Part shown: one piece after another, positions 16,017 through 25,715 of the stretch
Layout of the letters: the number at the start of each line of letters is the position of its first letter
How positions within the stretch are numbered: the stretch's first letter is position 1
Source: an uncultured Eubacteriales bacterium
GTDB lineage: Bacteria; Bacillota; Clostridia; Oscillospirales; Acutalibacteraceae
Length of the DNA stretch: 64,000 nt
Assembly (NCBI GenBank): GCA_934630515.1
Contig: CAKTVV010000007.1
Coordinates: forward strand, 62,001-126,000
Reading direction: 5' to 3'
The notes under the pieces: generated by a model
Told to the model about the DNA's origin: nothing
Databases searched by the model: none
The model's input: only the letters and a program-made list of their open reading frames with translations
Made by a program: the position numbers and the translations under genes

Positions 16017-18266
16017 TTACAGCAGCGTCATCTGCTCTCCAAAATCCTCCGCCTGCGGCATAGCCCCCGCCGCCGGCAGCGAGCGGGTACGATAGCGGCT
16101 CTCCTTGGCGAGAGAGCCCTCTGCATACGGAACGACGCTTTGCAGTGTATGCCGTCCCTTCAGGGTCATCACCTGCACGCCGATGGTGTTGCGGGTAGTC
16201 TTGACGGAGATGGCACCGGTATGCACCAGCAGCCGCCGTCCGGAGGTAGAGGTCAGCAGATATTCTCCGTCCTCCGGCACATAGAACAGCGCCACCAGCG
16301 GCGACTTATCGCTGTAAGCGCCCACCAGCTTGCGGCGGTTCGTCTTTGTAGCGTAGGCGCTCATTTCCACCTTTGCCGCTTTGCCGTTTTCAAAGAAGAA
16401 CAGCATATAGCCGGTGTATTCGGACACCACCGCCATATACACAGCGTTCTCGCCCTCGTCGAAGCCCAGCTTGGAAGGAATATAGTCCCCCATCACGCTG
16501 GCCTTGGTATCCTTGAAGTCCGCCGCCCGGCTCTTATACACATTGCCCTTATCCGAGAAGAACAGCAGCTCCCGGGCGTTGGAGGTTTCGATGGCATCTA
16601 CGATCTCGTCCCCCTCCTTGAGCTTCTGCTCGCCGCTCATACGCAGCGACTGGGGCGTGATCTTCTTGAAATAGCCCTCTCTTGTAAAGAACAGCGTGCA
16701 GGGATAGTCGGGGATCTCCTCCTCCTCCGCCTGCGCCTCCTCGATGTCGGCGGCGTAGATCAGCTGAGTGCGCCGGGGCTGGCCGTATTTCTTTGCTACC
16801 GCCTGCAGCTCGTCGATCAGGATCCGGCGAATGCGGTTTTTGGAGGACAGGATCTCCTCCAGCTCCGCTACTGTTTTTTCCAGCTCCGCCACATCGTCCA
16901 ACCGTTTCATGATGTATTCCCGGTTGAGGTGACGCAGCTTGATCTCGGCTACATATTCCGCCTGGATCTGGTCGATGCCGAAGCCGATCATCAGGTTCGG
17001 CACCACCTCCGCCTCCTCGTCGGTCTCCCGGACGATGCGGATGGCCTTGTCAATATCCAGCAGGATTTTTTCCAGCCCTTTCAGCAGGTGGAGCTTCTCC
17101 TTCGCCTTTGACAGATCGAAATAGGTGCGCCTTTCCACACAGCTCATCCGGAAGGCGATCCATTCCTCCAGCAGCCCCCGCACGCTCATCACCTGCGGCA
17201 CCCCGCCGATCAGGACATTGAAGTTGCAGCCAAAGGAGTCCTCCAGCGGCGTTGAGGCGAACAGCTTATTCATCAGCTTGTCCGGATCGGTGCCCCGCTT
17301 AAGGTCGATGGTGATCTTCAGACCGTTCAGATCGGTCTCGTTACGGATGTCGTTGACCTCTTTGAGCTTGCCCGCCTTGGACAGCTCCGCCACCTTGGCG
17401 ATGATCGCCTCGATCGTGGTGGAATAGGGGATCTCCGTAATATCGAGACAATTATGCTCCTTATCGTAGGTGTATACCGCCCGCACCCGCACGCTGCCCC
17501 GCCCGGTATCGTAGATCCGCTGCAGCAGCGCCCGGTCGTAGATGAGCCGTCCGCCGCCGGGGAAATCCGGCGCTTTCAGCGTAGACAAAAGATCGTGCTC
17601 CGGGTCTTTAATGAGTGCTATCGTGGTCTCGCAGACCTCTGCCAGATTAAAGGAGCAGATGTTGCTCGCCATGCCGACGGCGATGCCCAGATTATTGTTC
17701 ACCAGAATCGAGGGGAAGGTCACCGGCAGCAGGGTCGGCTCCTTCATCGTGGCATCGTAGTTATCGGCAAAATCCACCGTATCCTTGTCGATATCCCGGA
17801 ACAGCTCGGCGGCGATCGGCGCCAGCTTCGCCTCGGTATACCGGGAGGCAGCGCACTCCATATCGGTGGAGTAAGCCTTACCGAAGTTTCCCTTGGACTC
17901 CACATAGGGATGCAGCAGCGCCTCGTTGCCCCGGGACAAACGCACCATTGTATCGTAAATAGCGGCGTCGCCGTGGGGGTTTAGCTTCATGGTCTGTCCG
18001 GCGATGTTGGCGGATTTCACCAGTCCGCCCTGCAGCAATCCCATCTTGTACATGGTGTAGAGCAGCTTCCGGTGGGAGGGCTTAAAGCCGTCGATCTCGG
18101 GAATGGCCCGGGACATGATCACGCTCATGGCGTAGGGCATATAGTTTTCCCGCAGCGTATCGGTGATGATCTGCTGCTCCACCTCGCCCGCTCCGCTGAT
18201 GTGTGCGTTGGAGGGCAGCCCCTTGAGGGCAGGTGCCGCATCCTTCTTCGTTCTTTTTGCAGCCAT
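16017..18266 (-). CDS. parC: Type II DNA topoisomerase subunit A (topoisomerase IV-like)
   Basis: DNA breakage-reunion subunit, 749 residues. It has the quinolone-region helix HGDAAIYD (98-105), catalytic Tyr143 after Arg142 (ASRYTEAKL), a coiled coil (about 430-470), and a short beta-pinwheel C-terminus (about 490-720). I see no GyrA box (QRRGGRG), so decatenation rather than supercoiling is likely. It belongs to the divergent second topoisomerase of many Clostridia. ATG at 18266 lies 15 nt after the parE stop, so they form an operon. GyrA of the same family is the alternative name. Confidence 0.9.
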   Translation of the reverse strand: MAAKRTKKDAAPALKGLPSNAHISGAGEVEQQIITDTLRENYMPYAMSVIMSRAIPEIDGFKPSHRKLLYTMYKMGLLQGGLVKSANIAGQTMKLNPHGDAAIYDTMVRLSRGNEALLHPYVESKGNFGKAYSTDMECAASRYTEAKLAPIAAELFRDIDKDTVDFADNYDATMKEPTLLPVTFPSILVNNNLGIAVGMASNICSFNLAEVCETTIALIKDPEHDLLSTLKAPDFPGGGRLIYDRALLQRIYDTGRGSVRVRAVYTYDKEHNCLDITEIPYSTTIEAIIAKVAELSKAGKLKEVNDIRNETDLNGLKITIDLKRGTDPDKLMNKLFASTPLEDSFGCNFNVLIGGVPQVMSVRGLLEEWIAFRMSCVERRTYFDLSKAKEKLHLLKGLEKILLDIDKAIRIVRETDEEAEVVPNLMIGFGIDQIQAEYVAEIKLRHLNREYIMKRLDDVAELEKTVAELEEILSSKNRIRRILIDELQAVAKKYGQPRRTQLIYAADIEEAQAEEEEIPDYPCTLFFTREGYFKKITPQSLRMSGEQKLKEGDEIVDAIETSNARELLFFSDKGNVYKSRAADFKDTKASVMGDYIPSKLGFDEGENAVYMAVVSEYTGYMLFFFENGKAAKVEMSAYATKTNRRKLVGAYSDKSPLVALFYVPEDGEYLLTSTSGRRLLVHTGAISVKTTRNTIGVQVMTLKGRHTLQSVVPYAEGSLAKESRYRTRSLPAAGAMPQAEDFGEQMTLL

Positions 18267-18281
18267 TGTCGTTCCCCTCCC

Positions 18282-20249
18282 TTACTCCAGATCCAGCATG
18301 TCCAGATAGTCGGCGCCCCGCTCGGCAATGATGCGCTTACGCCCATCCAGATCGTCGCCCAGCAGCACGTCGAATACCTGTGCCGTCTCCTCCACATCGG
18401 TGGGGTTGACCTTCACCAGCCGCCGGGTGGCAGGATTCATGGTGGTCAGCGACATCATATCCGCCTCGTTTTCGCCCAGTCCCTTGGAGCGCTGGATCGT
18501 GTATTTCTGCCCCTCGATCTGTGCCAGCACCTCGGATTTTTCCCGGTCATTATAGGCGAAATAGGTGTCGGTTTTCGTGTTGATCTCATAGAGCGGCGTT
18601 TCCGCAATATAGACATATCCCTGCTCGATGAGGGTGGGGGTCAGCCGATACAGCATCGCCAGGATCAGCGTACGGATCTGGAAACCGTCCACGTCCGCAT
18701 CGGTGCAGATAATAATCTTGTTGAACCGCAGCGCCGACAGATCAAAGGTAGCCAGATTTTTGTTCGCCTTTGAGCGCACCTCTACACCGCAGCCCATCAC
18801 CTTCAGCAGATTAACGATGATCTCACTCTTGAAAATCTTGTCATACTCCGCCTTCAGGCAATTGAGGATCTTACCACGCACCGGGATCACCGCCTGGAAC
18901 TCCGAATCCCGTGCCTGTACGCAGGCACCCATAGCGGATTTACCCTCCACAATAAACAACTCCCGCACCTGCACATCCCGGCTGCGGCAATCCACAAAGC
19001 CCGGCACCCGGGACGCCAGATCGTTGTTGCTCTGCAAGGTCTTTTTCAGATTGAGGCGGGTGCTTTCCGCCTTTTCCCGACTGCGCTTGTTGATCAGCAC
19101 CTGCTCGCACAGCTTATCGGCGTCCATTTTGTTCTCGATAAAATAGACCTCCAGATTGTGCCGCAGGAACTCGGTCATGGCCTCCTGAATGAATTTGTTA
19201 TTGATCGCCTTTTTGGTCTGGTTCTCATAGGAGGTCTGGGTGGAAAAGGATGAGGACACCAGCACCAGACAGTCCTGTATATCCTGAAAGGTGATCTTGC
19301 TCTCATTCTTCAGGTATTTCCCGTTTTTCCGCAGATAGCCGTCCACCTCGGACACAAAGGCGCTGCGCACCGCCTTATCCGGCGAGCCGCCATGCTCCAG
19401 CCAGCTGGAGTTGTGGTAATATTCCAGCAGGTTGACCTTATTGGACACGCACAGCGCCACATTGAGCTTTACCTTGTATTCCGGCTTGTCCGCCCGATCC
19501 CGTCCGGTGCGCTCCGCCGACCAGCTCTGTACCGCCGTCAGGCCGTTCTCCCCCGTCAGCTCCTGCACATAGTCGGCAATGCCGTGCTCGTACAGATAGT
19601 CCTTTTCCTCATAGCTGCGCCCCTGCTGGGTGCGGAAATGAAACAGCAGACCGGGATTCACGATTGCCTGCCGCCGCAGGATATCGTCAAAATACCCTGT
19701 GGGCACCGTAATATCGGTAAACACCTGAATATCCGGCTTAAAGCGGATCCGGGTGCCGGTGTCCTTCTTGGCATAGGGCTCCTTTTTCAACCCGCCCACA
19801 TTTTCGCCATGCTCAAAATGAAGAGAATACAGGAAACCGTCCCGCTTGACCTCCACATCCATATATTCGGAGGCGTACTGGGTGGCGCAGGCGCCCAACC
19901 CGTTCAAACCCAGCGTATAATCGTCGGTGTCGTACTTGCCGCCGGCATACAGCTCGCAGAAAATCAGCTCCCAGTTATACCGCTGCTCCTTTTGGTTGAA
20001 ATCCACCGGCACGCCCCGCCCGAAATCCTGCACCTCAATGGAATCGTCCTCGTAGTGCGTGATGACGATGCGGGAGCCGTAGCCCGCCCGGGCTTCATCC
20101 ACTGAGTTGGAAAGGATCTCAAAGACGGCGTGCTCACATCCCTCCAGACCGTCGGAGCCGAACATCACGCCGGGACGCTTCCGCACCCGATCGGCACCCT
20201 TGAGGGCGGTGATGCTCTCATTATCGTATACGGGCTTTTTTGCAGCCAT
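18282..20249 (-). CDS. parE: Type II DNA topoisomerase subunit B (topoisomerase IV-like)
   Basis: ATPase subunit partner of parC, 655 residues. GHKL ATP site: EILSNSVDEARAG, DFGRGVPVD and GLNGLGA. TOPRIM domain: VEGKSA and the metal-binding CTDADVDG. The C-terminal QRSKGLGE motif is present. The S in place of the usual D of the first motif (LSNSVDE for VDNSVDE) marks its divergence. ATG at 20249 was chosen because GAGGTG lies 5 nt upstream. Its promoter (20320-20348) overlaps one arm of an inverted repeat, a possible operator. Confidence 0.92.
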   Translation of the reverse strand: MAAKKPVYDNESITALKGADRVRKRPGVMFGSDGLEGCEHAVFEILSNSVDEARAGYGSRIVITHYEDDSIEVQDFGRGVPVDFNQKEQRYNWELIFCELYAGGKYDTDDYTLGLNGLGACATQYASEYMDVEVKRDGFLYSLHFEHGENVGGLKKEPYAKKDTGTRIRFKPDIQVFTDITVPTGYFDDILRRQAIVNPGLLFHFRTQQGRSYEEKDYLYEHGIADYVQELTGENGLTAVQSWSAERTGRDRADKPEYKVKLNVALCVSNKVNLLEYYHNSSWLEHGGSPDKAVRSAFVSEVDGYLRKNGKYLKNESKITFQDIQDCLVLVSSSFSTQTSYENQTKKAINNKFIQEAMTEFLRHNLEVYFIENKMDADKLCEQVLINKRSREKAESTRLNLKKTLQSNNDLASRVPGFVDCRSRDVQVRELFIVEGKSAMGACVQARDSEFQAVIPVRGKILNCLKAEYDKIFKSEIIVNLLKVMGCGVEVRSKANKNLATFDLSALRFNKIIICTDADVDGFQIRTLILAMLYRLTPTLIEQGYVYIAETPLYEINTKTDTYFAYNDREKSEVLAQIEGQKYTIQRSKGLGENEADMMSLTTMNPATRRLVKVNPTDVEETAQVFDVLLGDDLDGRKRIIAERGADYLDMLDLE

Positions 20250-20282
20250 GAAACACCTCATCCTTTTCTAATGCAAATAAAA

Positions 20283-20324
20283 ACTATATATTGATAAAAT
20301 CGCTAAGTATATCCAATATATAGT
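20283..20324. repeat. Perfect 11-bp inverted repeat at the parE promoter
   Basis: ACTATATATTG (20283-20293) and CAATATATAGT (20314-20324), 20 nt apart, in an AT-rich patch. The right arm overlaps the parE -10 box and the rest covers about +1 to +30, as expected of a repressor operator. The transcript would contain only one arm, so RNA folding is less likely. Confidence 0.6.
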
Positions 20325-20348
20325 ACACTTATTTTGGGACTGTGTCAA
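20320..20348 (-). promoter_or_regulatory. Sigma-A promoter of parE-parC
   Basis: On the minus strand TTGACA (20348-20343), 17-nt spacer, TACTAT (20325-20320). Confidence 0.75.
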
Positions 20349-20390
20349 GTCCTGCGGTCAGAAGTTCGTAAAATTACCCGCAGAAAACGA

Positions 20391-20419
20391 TTGAAAATCC
20401 CGGTGAATTGTAGTATAAT
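20391..20419 (+). promoter_or_regulatory. Sigma-A promoter of the ABC transporter operon
   Basis: TTGAAA (20391-20396), 17-nt spacer, perfect TATAAT (20414-20419). The leader to the first gene is about 150 nt; nothing recognisable was seen in it. Confidence 0.75.
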
Positions 20420-20575
20420 TATGCTGTTCGTGCCAAGAGACTATGCACTATCACGGGCAAAAACACGAAATGTACACAATTCCTTTGCGGGTTTCACAGT
20501 CTGTTTACACACTTCCCGGAAAATATCGGTACAATAGTTTCGTGTGAAATATTCATTAACGGAGGTCAACTGCTT

Positions 20576-21523
20576 ATGATCGAAGTCAAAAACCTCACCA
20601 AGCGGTACGGCAGCCACTGCGCAGTGGACAACATCAGCTTTACCGTGGATGAGGGCGAGATCCTGGGTTTCCTGGGACCCAACGGCGCCGGTAAATCCAC
20701 CACCATGAACATACTCACCGGCTATCTGTCCGCCACCGACGGCACTGTGACCGTCAACGGACACGACATTCTGGAGGAACCGAACGAGGCGAAGGCCAAC
20801 ATCGGCTATCTGCCGGAGATCCCGCCCCTCTATCCGGATATGACCGTGCGGGAGTATCTGGACTTCATGTATGATCTGAAAAAATGCGCCCTCCCCCGGG
20901 TCAAGCACATCACCGAAATCTGCAAGGTGATGAAGATCGAAAACGTCTACGGACGGCTGATCAAGAACCTGTCCAAGGGCTACAAGCAGCGGGTCGGCAT
21001 GGCGCAGGCGCTCATCGGCAACCCGCCGGTGCTGATCCTGGATGAGCCGACGGTAGGTCTGGACCCCAACCAGATCATCGAGATGCGGGGGCTCATCAAG
21101 AGTCTGGGTAAGCATCACACCGTCATCCTGTCCTCCCACATTCTGCCGGAGATCGAGGCGGTATGCGATCGGGTGGTCATCATCAACAGCGGTAAGATCG
21201 TGGCGGACGACACCGCCGAGAACCTGTCCGCTAAATTCTCCGAGGATCGGCGGCTGTCTGTCTCCATCGCCGGCCCCGCCAAGGAGACCGCCGATCTGAT
21301 CGCCTCCATTCCCGGTGTGATCGGCGTACAGGCGATGGGCAGCCGGGAGGCGGGCGTGGAGAGCTTTGCCATTGAGACCGAGCCGGGCGCCGACATCCGC
21401 CGGGATCTGTTCGACCGTCTTGCCAAGCGTGGCTGGCCGCTGCTGTCGTCTAAGCCGCTGGCCATGTCGCTGGAGGACATCTTCATCAATCTCACTATGC
21501 ATCAGAACGGAGGTGTCCGGTAA
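20576..21523 (+). CDS. ABC transporter ATP-binding protein (GldA-like)
   Basis: 315-residue ATPase. It has Walker A GPNGAGKST (34-42), signature LSKGYKQR (variant of LSGGQ), Walker B VLILDEPTVGLD, and the switch His in SSHI. A C-terminal extension of about 90 residues is usual for this ABC-2 subfamily. The neighbours (ABC-2 permease, auxiliary GldG-like protein, DUF4340 protein) match the Gld-type exporter set found in many non-gliding Firmicutes; substrate unknown. RBS GGAGG before ATG 20576; its stop overlaps the next start (TAATG). Confidence 0.92.
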   Translation: MIEVKNLTKRYGSHCAVDNISFTVDEGEILGFLGPNGAGKSTTMNILTGYLSATDGTVTVNGHDILEEPNEAKANIGYLPEIPPLYPDMTVREYLDFMYDLKKCALPRVKHITEICKVMKIENVYGRLIKNLSKGYKQRVGMAQALIGNPPVLILDEPTVGLDPNQIIEMRGLIKSLGKHHTVILSSHILPEIEAVCDRVVIINSGKIVADDTAENLSAKFSEDRRLSVSIAGPAKETADLIASIPGVIGVQAMGSREAGVESFAIETEPGADIRRDLFDRLAKRGWPLLSSKPLAMSLEDIFINLTMHQNGGVR

Positions 21524-22230
21524 TGGGCGCTGTATTCAGACGGGAATTCAAGTCCTTTTTCACCAACCCCATCGGCTATGTCGTGCTGGCGGTGCTATTC
21601 TGCGTATCCGGATACTTCTTTTACGCATTCAATCTGTATAGCGGGCAGGCGGATCTGTCCGGCGTGTACGGTGGTCTGTTCACCGTATCGCTGCTGGCGA
21701 TCCCGTTCCTCACCATGCGGTCGTTCAGTGAAGAAAAGCGGCAAAAGACCGATCAGGCGCTGTTCACCGCCCCTACCGGTCTGACCGGCATTGTGCTGGG
21801 CAAATTTCTGGCGGCGCTGCTGCTGTTCGCCATTGCCATTTCCATCACGCTGATCTACGCCATCATCATTGCCCTTCAGGTTACCCCGGACTGGCTGGTG
21901 CTGATCGGCAACTATCTGGGACTGCTGCTGGTGGGCGGTGTCATCATCGCCATCGGACTGCTGATCTCCGCCTGCACCGAGAGTCAGGTCATCGCCGCTC
22001 TGGGAACACTGGCGGTATCCCTGCTGCTTTTGAGCGTGGATGTGCTGTCTTCCATTTTCTCTTCCGTCACTTGGATCACCAAGGTGACCGGCTTCCTGTC
22101 CCTTAGCTCCCGGTACAGCGATTTCACCTCCGGGCTGATCCAGTATGACAACATTCTGTTCTTCCTGACCATGCAGGCACTGTTCATTTTCCTGACAGTG
22201 CGGGTACTGGACAGCAAGCGCTGGAACTGA
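21523..22230 (+). CDS. ABC-2 type permease (GldF-like)
   Basis: 235 residues with six hydrophobic segments, including FRREFKSFFTNPIGYVV at the N-terminus and the loop FLTMRSFSEEKRQKTDQAL, both typical of this ABC-2 permease group. It forms the membrane pore with the ATPase at 20576, whose stop codon overlaps its start by one base. Confidence 0.9.
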   Translation: MGAVFRREFKSFFTNPIGYVVLAVLFCVSGYFFYAFNLYSGQADLSGVYGGLFTVSLLAIPFLTMRSFSEEKRQKTDQALFTAPTGLTGIVLGKFLAALLLFAIAISITLIYAIIIALQVTPDWLVLIGNYLGLLLVGGVIIAIGLLISACTESQVIAALGTLAVSLLLLSVDVLSSIFSSVTWITKVTGFLSLSSRYSDFTSGLIQYDNILFFLTMQALFIFLTVRVLDSKRWN

Positions 22231-22246
22231 GAGGGGGCAAGCTATT

Positions 22247-23809
22247 ATGAAGAAAAACAAAGAGCAAAAGACCAAAAAGGTCCGCAACCTGCGCAAACTG
22301 CGCTATGGCGCCGCCTCCACCGCCGTGACGGTCGTGGTCATCGCCGCCGTAGTGCTGCTCAACGTATTGATGGGCATTCTCGCCGACCGCTATCCGATCT
22401 CGCTGGATCTGTCCAAGGACAAGATCTTTTCTCTGTCTGACGAGGGGGTGAAAATCGCCCGCAATGTGCAGGAGGATCTGGAGATCGTTGTATTCTACCC
22501 GGAAACGGCGTTTTCCGAGCCTTCCACCGGCAGCCAGAGCGGCGTACCGGAGTTTGATACAGCCATGAAGGAGTTTTATAATGCGCTGCGGCAGTTCCGC
22601 TCGGAATCTGACGGACATATCCATTATTCCTTCATCGACCCGGATCAGCAGCCGACCCAATACGCCAAATATTCCTCCTACGATGTGCAGAGCGGCGATA
22701 TTCTGTTCCTCTACGGGGATCGCAGCCGGGTCTGCTCGGTAGGCGATCTGTATGCGCTGGACACCTCCAACTACTACTCCACCGGCAGCTATTCCTTTGA
22801 ATCCAAGGTGGAAAAAACGCTGGCGTCTGCCATCTATAATCTCACCGGCGGCGAGGAGCATATCGTGCAGGTGCTGGTGGGACACGAGGAGGACAGCAAC
22901 ACCATCGCCGGGCTGAAAAGCCTGTATGAGCTGAACGGTTACACCTTCAAGGAGGTCACCATCACCGGCTCCGCCGCTTTCGACGACAAGGCGGAGATCC
23001 TGCTGATCGCTGCCCCGGGAAAGGATTATTCCGACTCGGAGATCAAGCGTGTACAGCAGTGGTATTATAATGACGGCAACTACGGACGGCACCTGATGGT
23101 CTATGTCAGCCCCACCGCCTCCTGCCCCAATCTGTATGAGTTTCTGAACGTGGAATACAAGATCGAGGTAACCGACGAGCTGCTGCTGGAAACGGATCTC
23201 AACCGGGTGCAGAACTACAATCAGCTGTACACCATGTGCGACGTTCCCTCCACCGATCTGACCCCCAACTCCGCCAGCACCGGCAAGGTGCTGACCCTGC
23301 AGGCACGGCGGCTTACCACCACCCTGCCCGAAAAGGATGCGGACGGCACCAATTCCACCTACGGGATTCAGATGACCTCCTATCCTGACAGCGCCCGACT
23401 GATCAAGCTGCAGGATTACACCAATCAAAATGCTGACGGCACCTATGCTGCCGACAAGGACGCCTATCCGCTGACCAGTATGGTCGCCTGCGTCAACACC
23501 GGATTCAACTCCAATACGCAGGAGAGCGTGGAGGGATCCGTGATCGTCAGCGGCTGCTCCACCATGGCGTATGAGCAGATCACCGGCAACGCCGTCTATA
23601 ACAACGAAGATCTGCTGCTGGATGCGGTGAATACCATGACCGGCGCTGACAGCGGCATCACCATCTCCAACAAATCCCTGTCGGCAGATACCGTCACCTT
23701 CTCCGGCGCCACCCAACTGATTTTGGGTCTGGCGGTCTTTACGGTGGGGCTGCCGGTCATCATTCTGGTGATCTGTCTGATCGTCTTTATCCGGAGGAAG
23801 AATCTATGA
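22247..23809 (+). CDS. GldG-like ABC-associated membrane protein
   Basis: 520 residues. N-terminal membrane segment (about 24-46), then a large extracytoplasmic part beginning with the conserved SLDLSKDKIFSLSDEG, including a Rossmann-like region (EIVVFYPE; AAPGKDYSD), and a C-terminal membrane segment (about 488-514) with a basic end. This is the ABC-transporter auxiliary family partnered with GldA/GldF. The end overlaps the next start by 4 nt (ATGA). Confidence 0.88.
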   Translation: MKKNKEQKTKKVRNLRKLRYGAASTAVTVVVIAAVVLLNVLMGILADRYPISLDLSKDKIFSLSDEGVKIARNVQEDLEIVVFYPETAFSEPSTGSQSGVPEFDTAMKEFYNALRQFRSESDGHIHYSFIDPDQQPTQYAKYSSYDVQSGDILFLYGDRSRVCSVGDLYALDTSNYYSTGSYSFESKVEKTLASAIYNLTGGEEHIVQVLVGHEEDSNTIAGLKSLYELNGYTFKEVTITGSAAFDDKAEILLIAAPGKDYSDSEIKRVQQWYYNDGNYGRHLMVYVSPTASCPNLYEFLNVEYKIEVTDELLLETDLNRVQNYNQLYTMCDVPSTDLTPNSASTGKVLTLQARRLTTTLPEKDADGTNSTYGIQMTSYPDSARLIKLQDYTNQNADGTYAADKDAYPLTSMVACVNTGFNSNTQESVEGSVIVSGCSTMAYEQITGNAVYNNEDLLLDAVNTMTGADSGITISNKSLSADTVTFSGATQLILGLAVFTVGLPVIILVICLIVFIRRKNL

Positions 23810-25458
23810 GTCTGGATGAGCAAAGGAAACCGCTGACCCCTACCGAGGATATCTCGTCCTCCGGCGCCGAAGCGCCGGAGGATCGGTTCAGCGCATTCGA
23901 CCAGCCGGTTCGTCCGGAGGAAAAGAAAAAGCCCGCCAAAAAGCGCTTAAATCCCCGTCTGCGCACCTTATTCATTGCGCTGGGCGGCGTGGTGCTGCTG
24001 ACAGCAATTCTGCTGCTGGTGCTGTATCTGCCTCGGGGCGAGCAGCCCGGCTCCTCCGGCACCTCCACGCCGACAGAGATCACCTATCCGTTGATCGAAA
24101 AAGGCACCTCTACCGACACCGGCACAGTGACCTCACTGCAGGTGCAAAATACGCACGGCAGCTATACACTGCACTATGACAGCAATGAAAAGGTCTATAA
24201 GCTGGCTGGTTATGAGGATCTGACGCTGAACAGCACCACGGTGCAAAGCCTCACCGAGGCGGCGATGGCGCTCAGTGCCTCCTCTAAGCTGGGCGCCGAC
24301 GGCAGCCCGGCAGACTACGGATTGGACAAGGCTGCCACAGTAACCATCGGTTACAAGGACAACACCTCCCATGTGCTGCATATCGGCAACGCCATCGCCT
24401 CCGGCAGCGGTTATTATGTGTCTTTGGATGACAGCAGTGAGGTATATATCTGCAGCTCCTCCACCATGGAGCAGTTTCTGGAGGCGGACACCTCACTGGT
24501 ATCCACCATGCTGCTGACAACGCCTACAGCGAAAAGCGATGATTCTGACGGCAAGGCGATCCTGCGGGAGCTGACGATCTCCGGCTCGGCCCACAAGCAG
24601 GCGCTGTCCATCCGGCGAGCGCAATCCGATGAGAGCACCGAGGTCTCCTATACCTCCTATGTGATGACGAAGCCCTATTACCGGGGAGTCAAGGAGGCGG
24701 TCTCCAACTCCTTGGCCAGCTTCACCTATCTGTACGCTTCCCATGCGGTCGTGCTGCATCCCACAGCCGCCCAGCTGGCATCCTATGGACTGAACGATCC
24801 CGGAACGATAGCTAAGATCACGCTGGCGATCGAGACCTCCGATGCCAATGCGGACAGCAGCGATACCAGTGCTGTGGTGTATTACAACTCCGTTACCGCC
24901 ACCGTGCGCATCGGCAATCAGGACGCCGACGGCAACTATTATGTGACTGTGGACGGTACCGATGCCGTGTTTGCGGTCTCGGCCTCCACCCTGCAGCTCA
25001 TCACCGAGCGGCAATACGCCAACACCGTCAGCGATCTGCTGTTCATCAAGGATATCACCACTCTGGGACGGGTGGATATCACCCTCAACGACGTCACCCA
25101 CCGGCTCACACTGACCCATCACGCCGATGAAGAGGACAGCGACAAGACCATGATCGTCACCGAGGGCGACAAGACCTACAGCACACCGGATTTCCGGACG
25201 TTGTATCAGCGAATGATGAGCTTCTCCCGCTACACGGAAAAGGACACCTCCCCCACCGGCAAGCCGAATCTGACATTTGCGCTGTATACCAGCGACGGCA
25301 AGCTGTATATGGGTGTGCAATTCTATCCGGTAAGCGGCAGTCTTTACTGCGTTGTTACCTCCGAGGGAGAAACCTTCTCCACCAAAGCCAGTGTGGTCGA
25401 GGATTTCATCACCCAATATCAGAACTATCTGGAGGGAAAAACCGTGTTGGATCCGTGA
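23806..25458 (+). CDS. DUF4340 membrane-anchored protein
   Basis: 550 residues: acidic/basic cytoplasmic tail, membrane segment (about 54-76), and an extracytoplasmic region with repeated beta-rich units such as YGLDKAATVTIGYKDN and YGLNDPGTIAKITL followed by VRIGNQD..GNYYVTVDGTDAVFAVS. That is the DUF4340 pattern; such proteins regularly follow GldG-like genes. It is last in the operon, translationally coupled to the GldG-like gene. The biochemical role is unknown. Confidence 0.87.
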   Translation: MSLDEQRKPLTPTEDISSSGAEAPEDRFSAFDQPVRPEEKKKPAKKRLNPRLRTLFIALGGVVLLTAILLLVLYLPRGEQPGSSGTSTPTEITYPLIEKGTSTDTGTVTSLQVQNTHGSYTLHYDSNEKVYKLAGYEDLTLNSTTVQSLTEAAMALSASSKLGADGSPADYGLDKAATVTIGYKDNTSHVLHIGNAIASGSGYYVSLDDSSEVYICSSSTMEQFLEADTSLVSTMLLTTPTAKSDDSDGKAILRELTISGSAHKQALSIRRAQSDESTEVSYTSYVMTKPYYRGVKEAVSNSLASFTYLYASHAVVLHPTAAQLASYGLNDPGTIAKITLAIETSDANADSSDTSAVVYYNSVTATVRIGNQDADGNYYVTVDGTDAVFAVSASTLQLITERQYANTVSDLLFIKDITTLGRVDITLNDVTHRLTLTHHADEEDSDKTMIVTEGDKTYSTPDFRTLYQRMMSFSRYTEKDTSPTGKPNLTFALYTSDGKLYMGVQFYPVSGSLYCVVTSEGETFSTKASVVEDFITQYQNYLEGKTVLDP

Positions 25459-25488
25459 GCGGCACCGACACAGAAACGATATTCGAAT

Positions 25489-25520
25489 AGAAGTGGCGCA
25501 GTGATCGCTGCGCCACTTCT
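25489..25520 (+). terminator. Hairpin after the ABC operon
   Basis: 13-bp perfect stem (25489-25501 with 25508-25520). The tail GTCTATGG is poor in T, so termination is plausible but not certain. Confidence 0.45.
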
Positions 25521-25531
25521 GTCTATGGGAT

Positions 25532-25576
25532 TAAAAGCGCCCCATGTCTCCAAGAATTCCGGAGACATGGGGCGCT
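25532..25576 (-). terminator. Terminator of the proS-pqqD operon
   Basis: 16-bp perfect stem (25576-25561 with 25551-25536), 9-nt loop, followed on the minus strand by TTTTAAT. It lies 140 nt after the PqqD-like gene. Confidence 0.65.
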
Positions 25577-25715
25577 CGGCTTCAGTTGCACCGTAAATTT
25601 AGACCGCAGCTTTTATTTGATACAGTTTTTGCCCCGGAAAAAGGAGCTTCGCAGCCCTCACAGATCCGGCGGCAAAAATCGGCAGACCCTCACGATCCGC
25701 AACAGACTGGGGCTG

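Noticed and set aside
20421..20537. Short plus-strand ORF in the leader of the ABC operon
   Set aside because: No RBS and no recognised similarity; may just be leader sequence.
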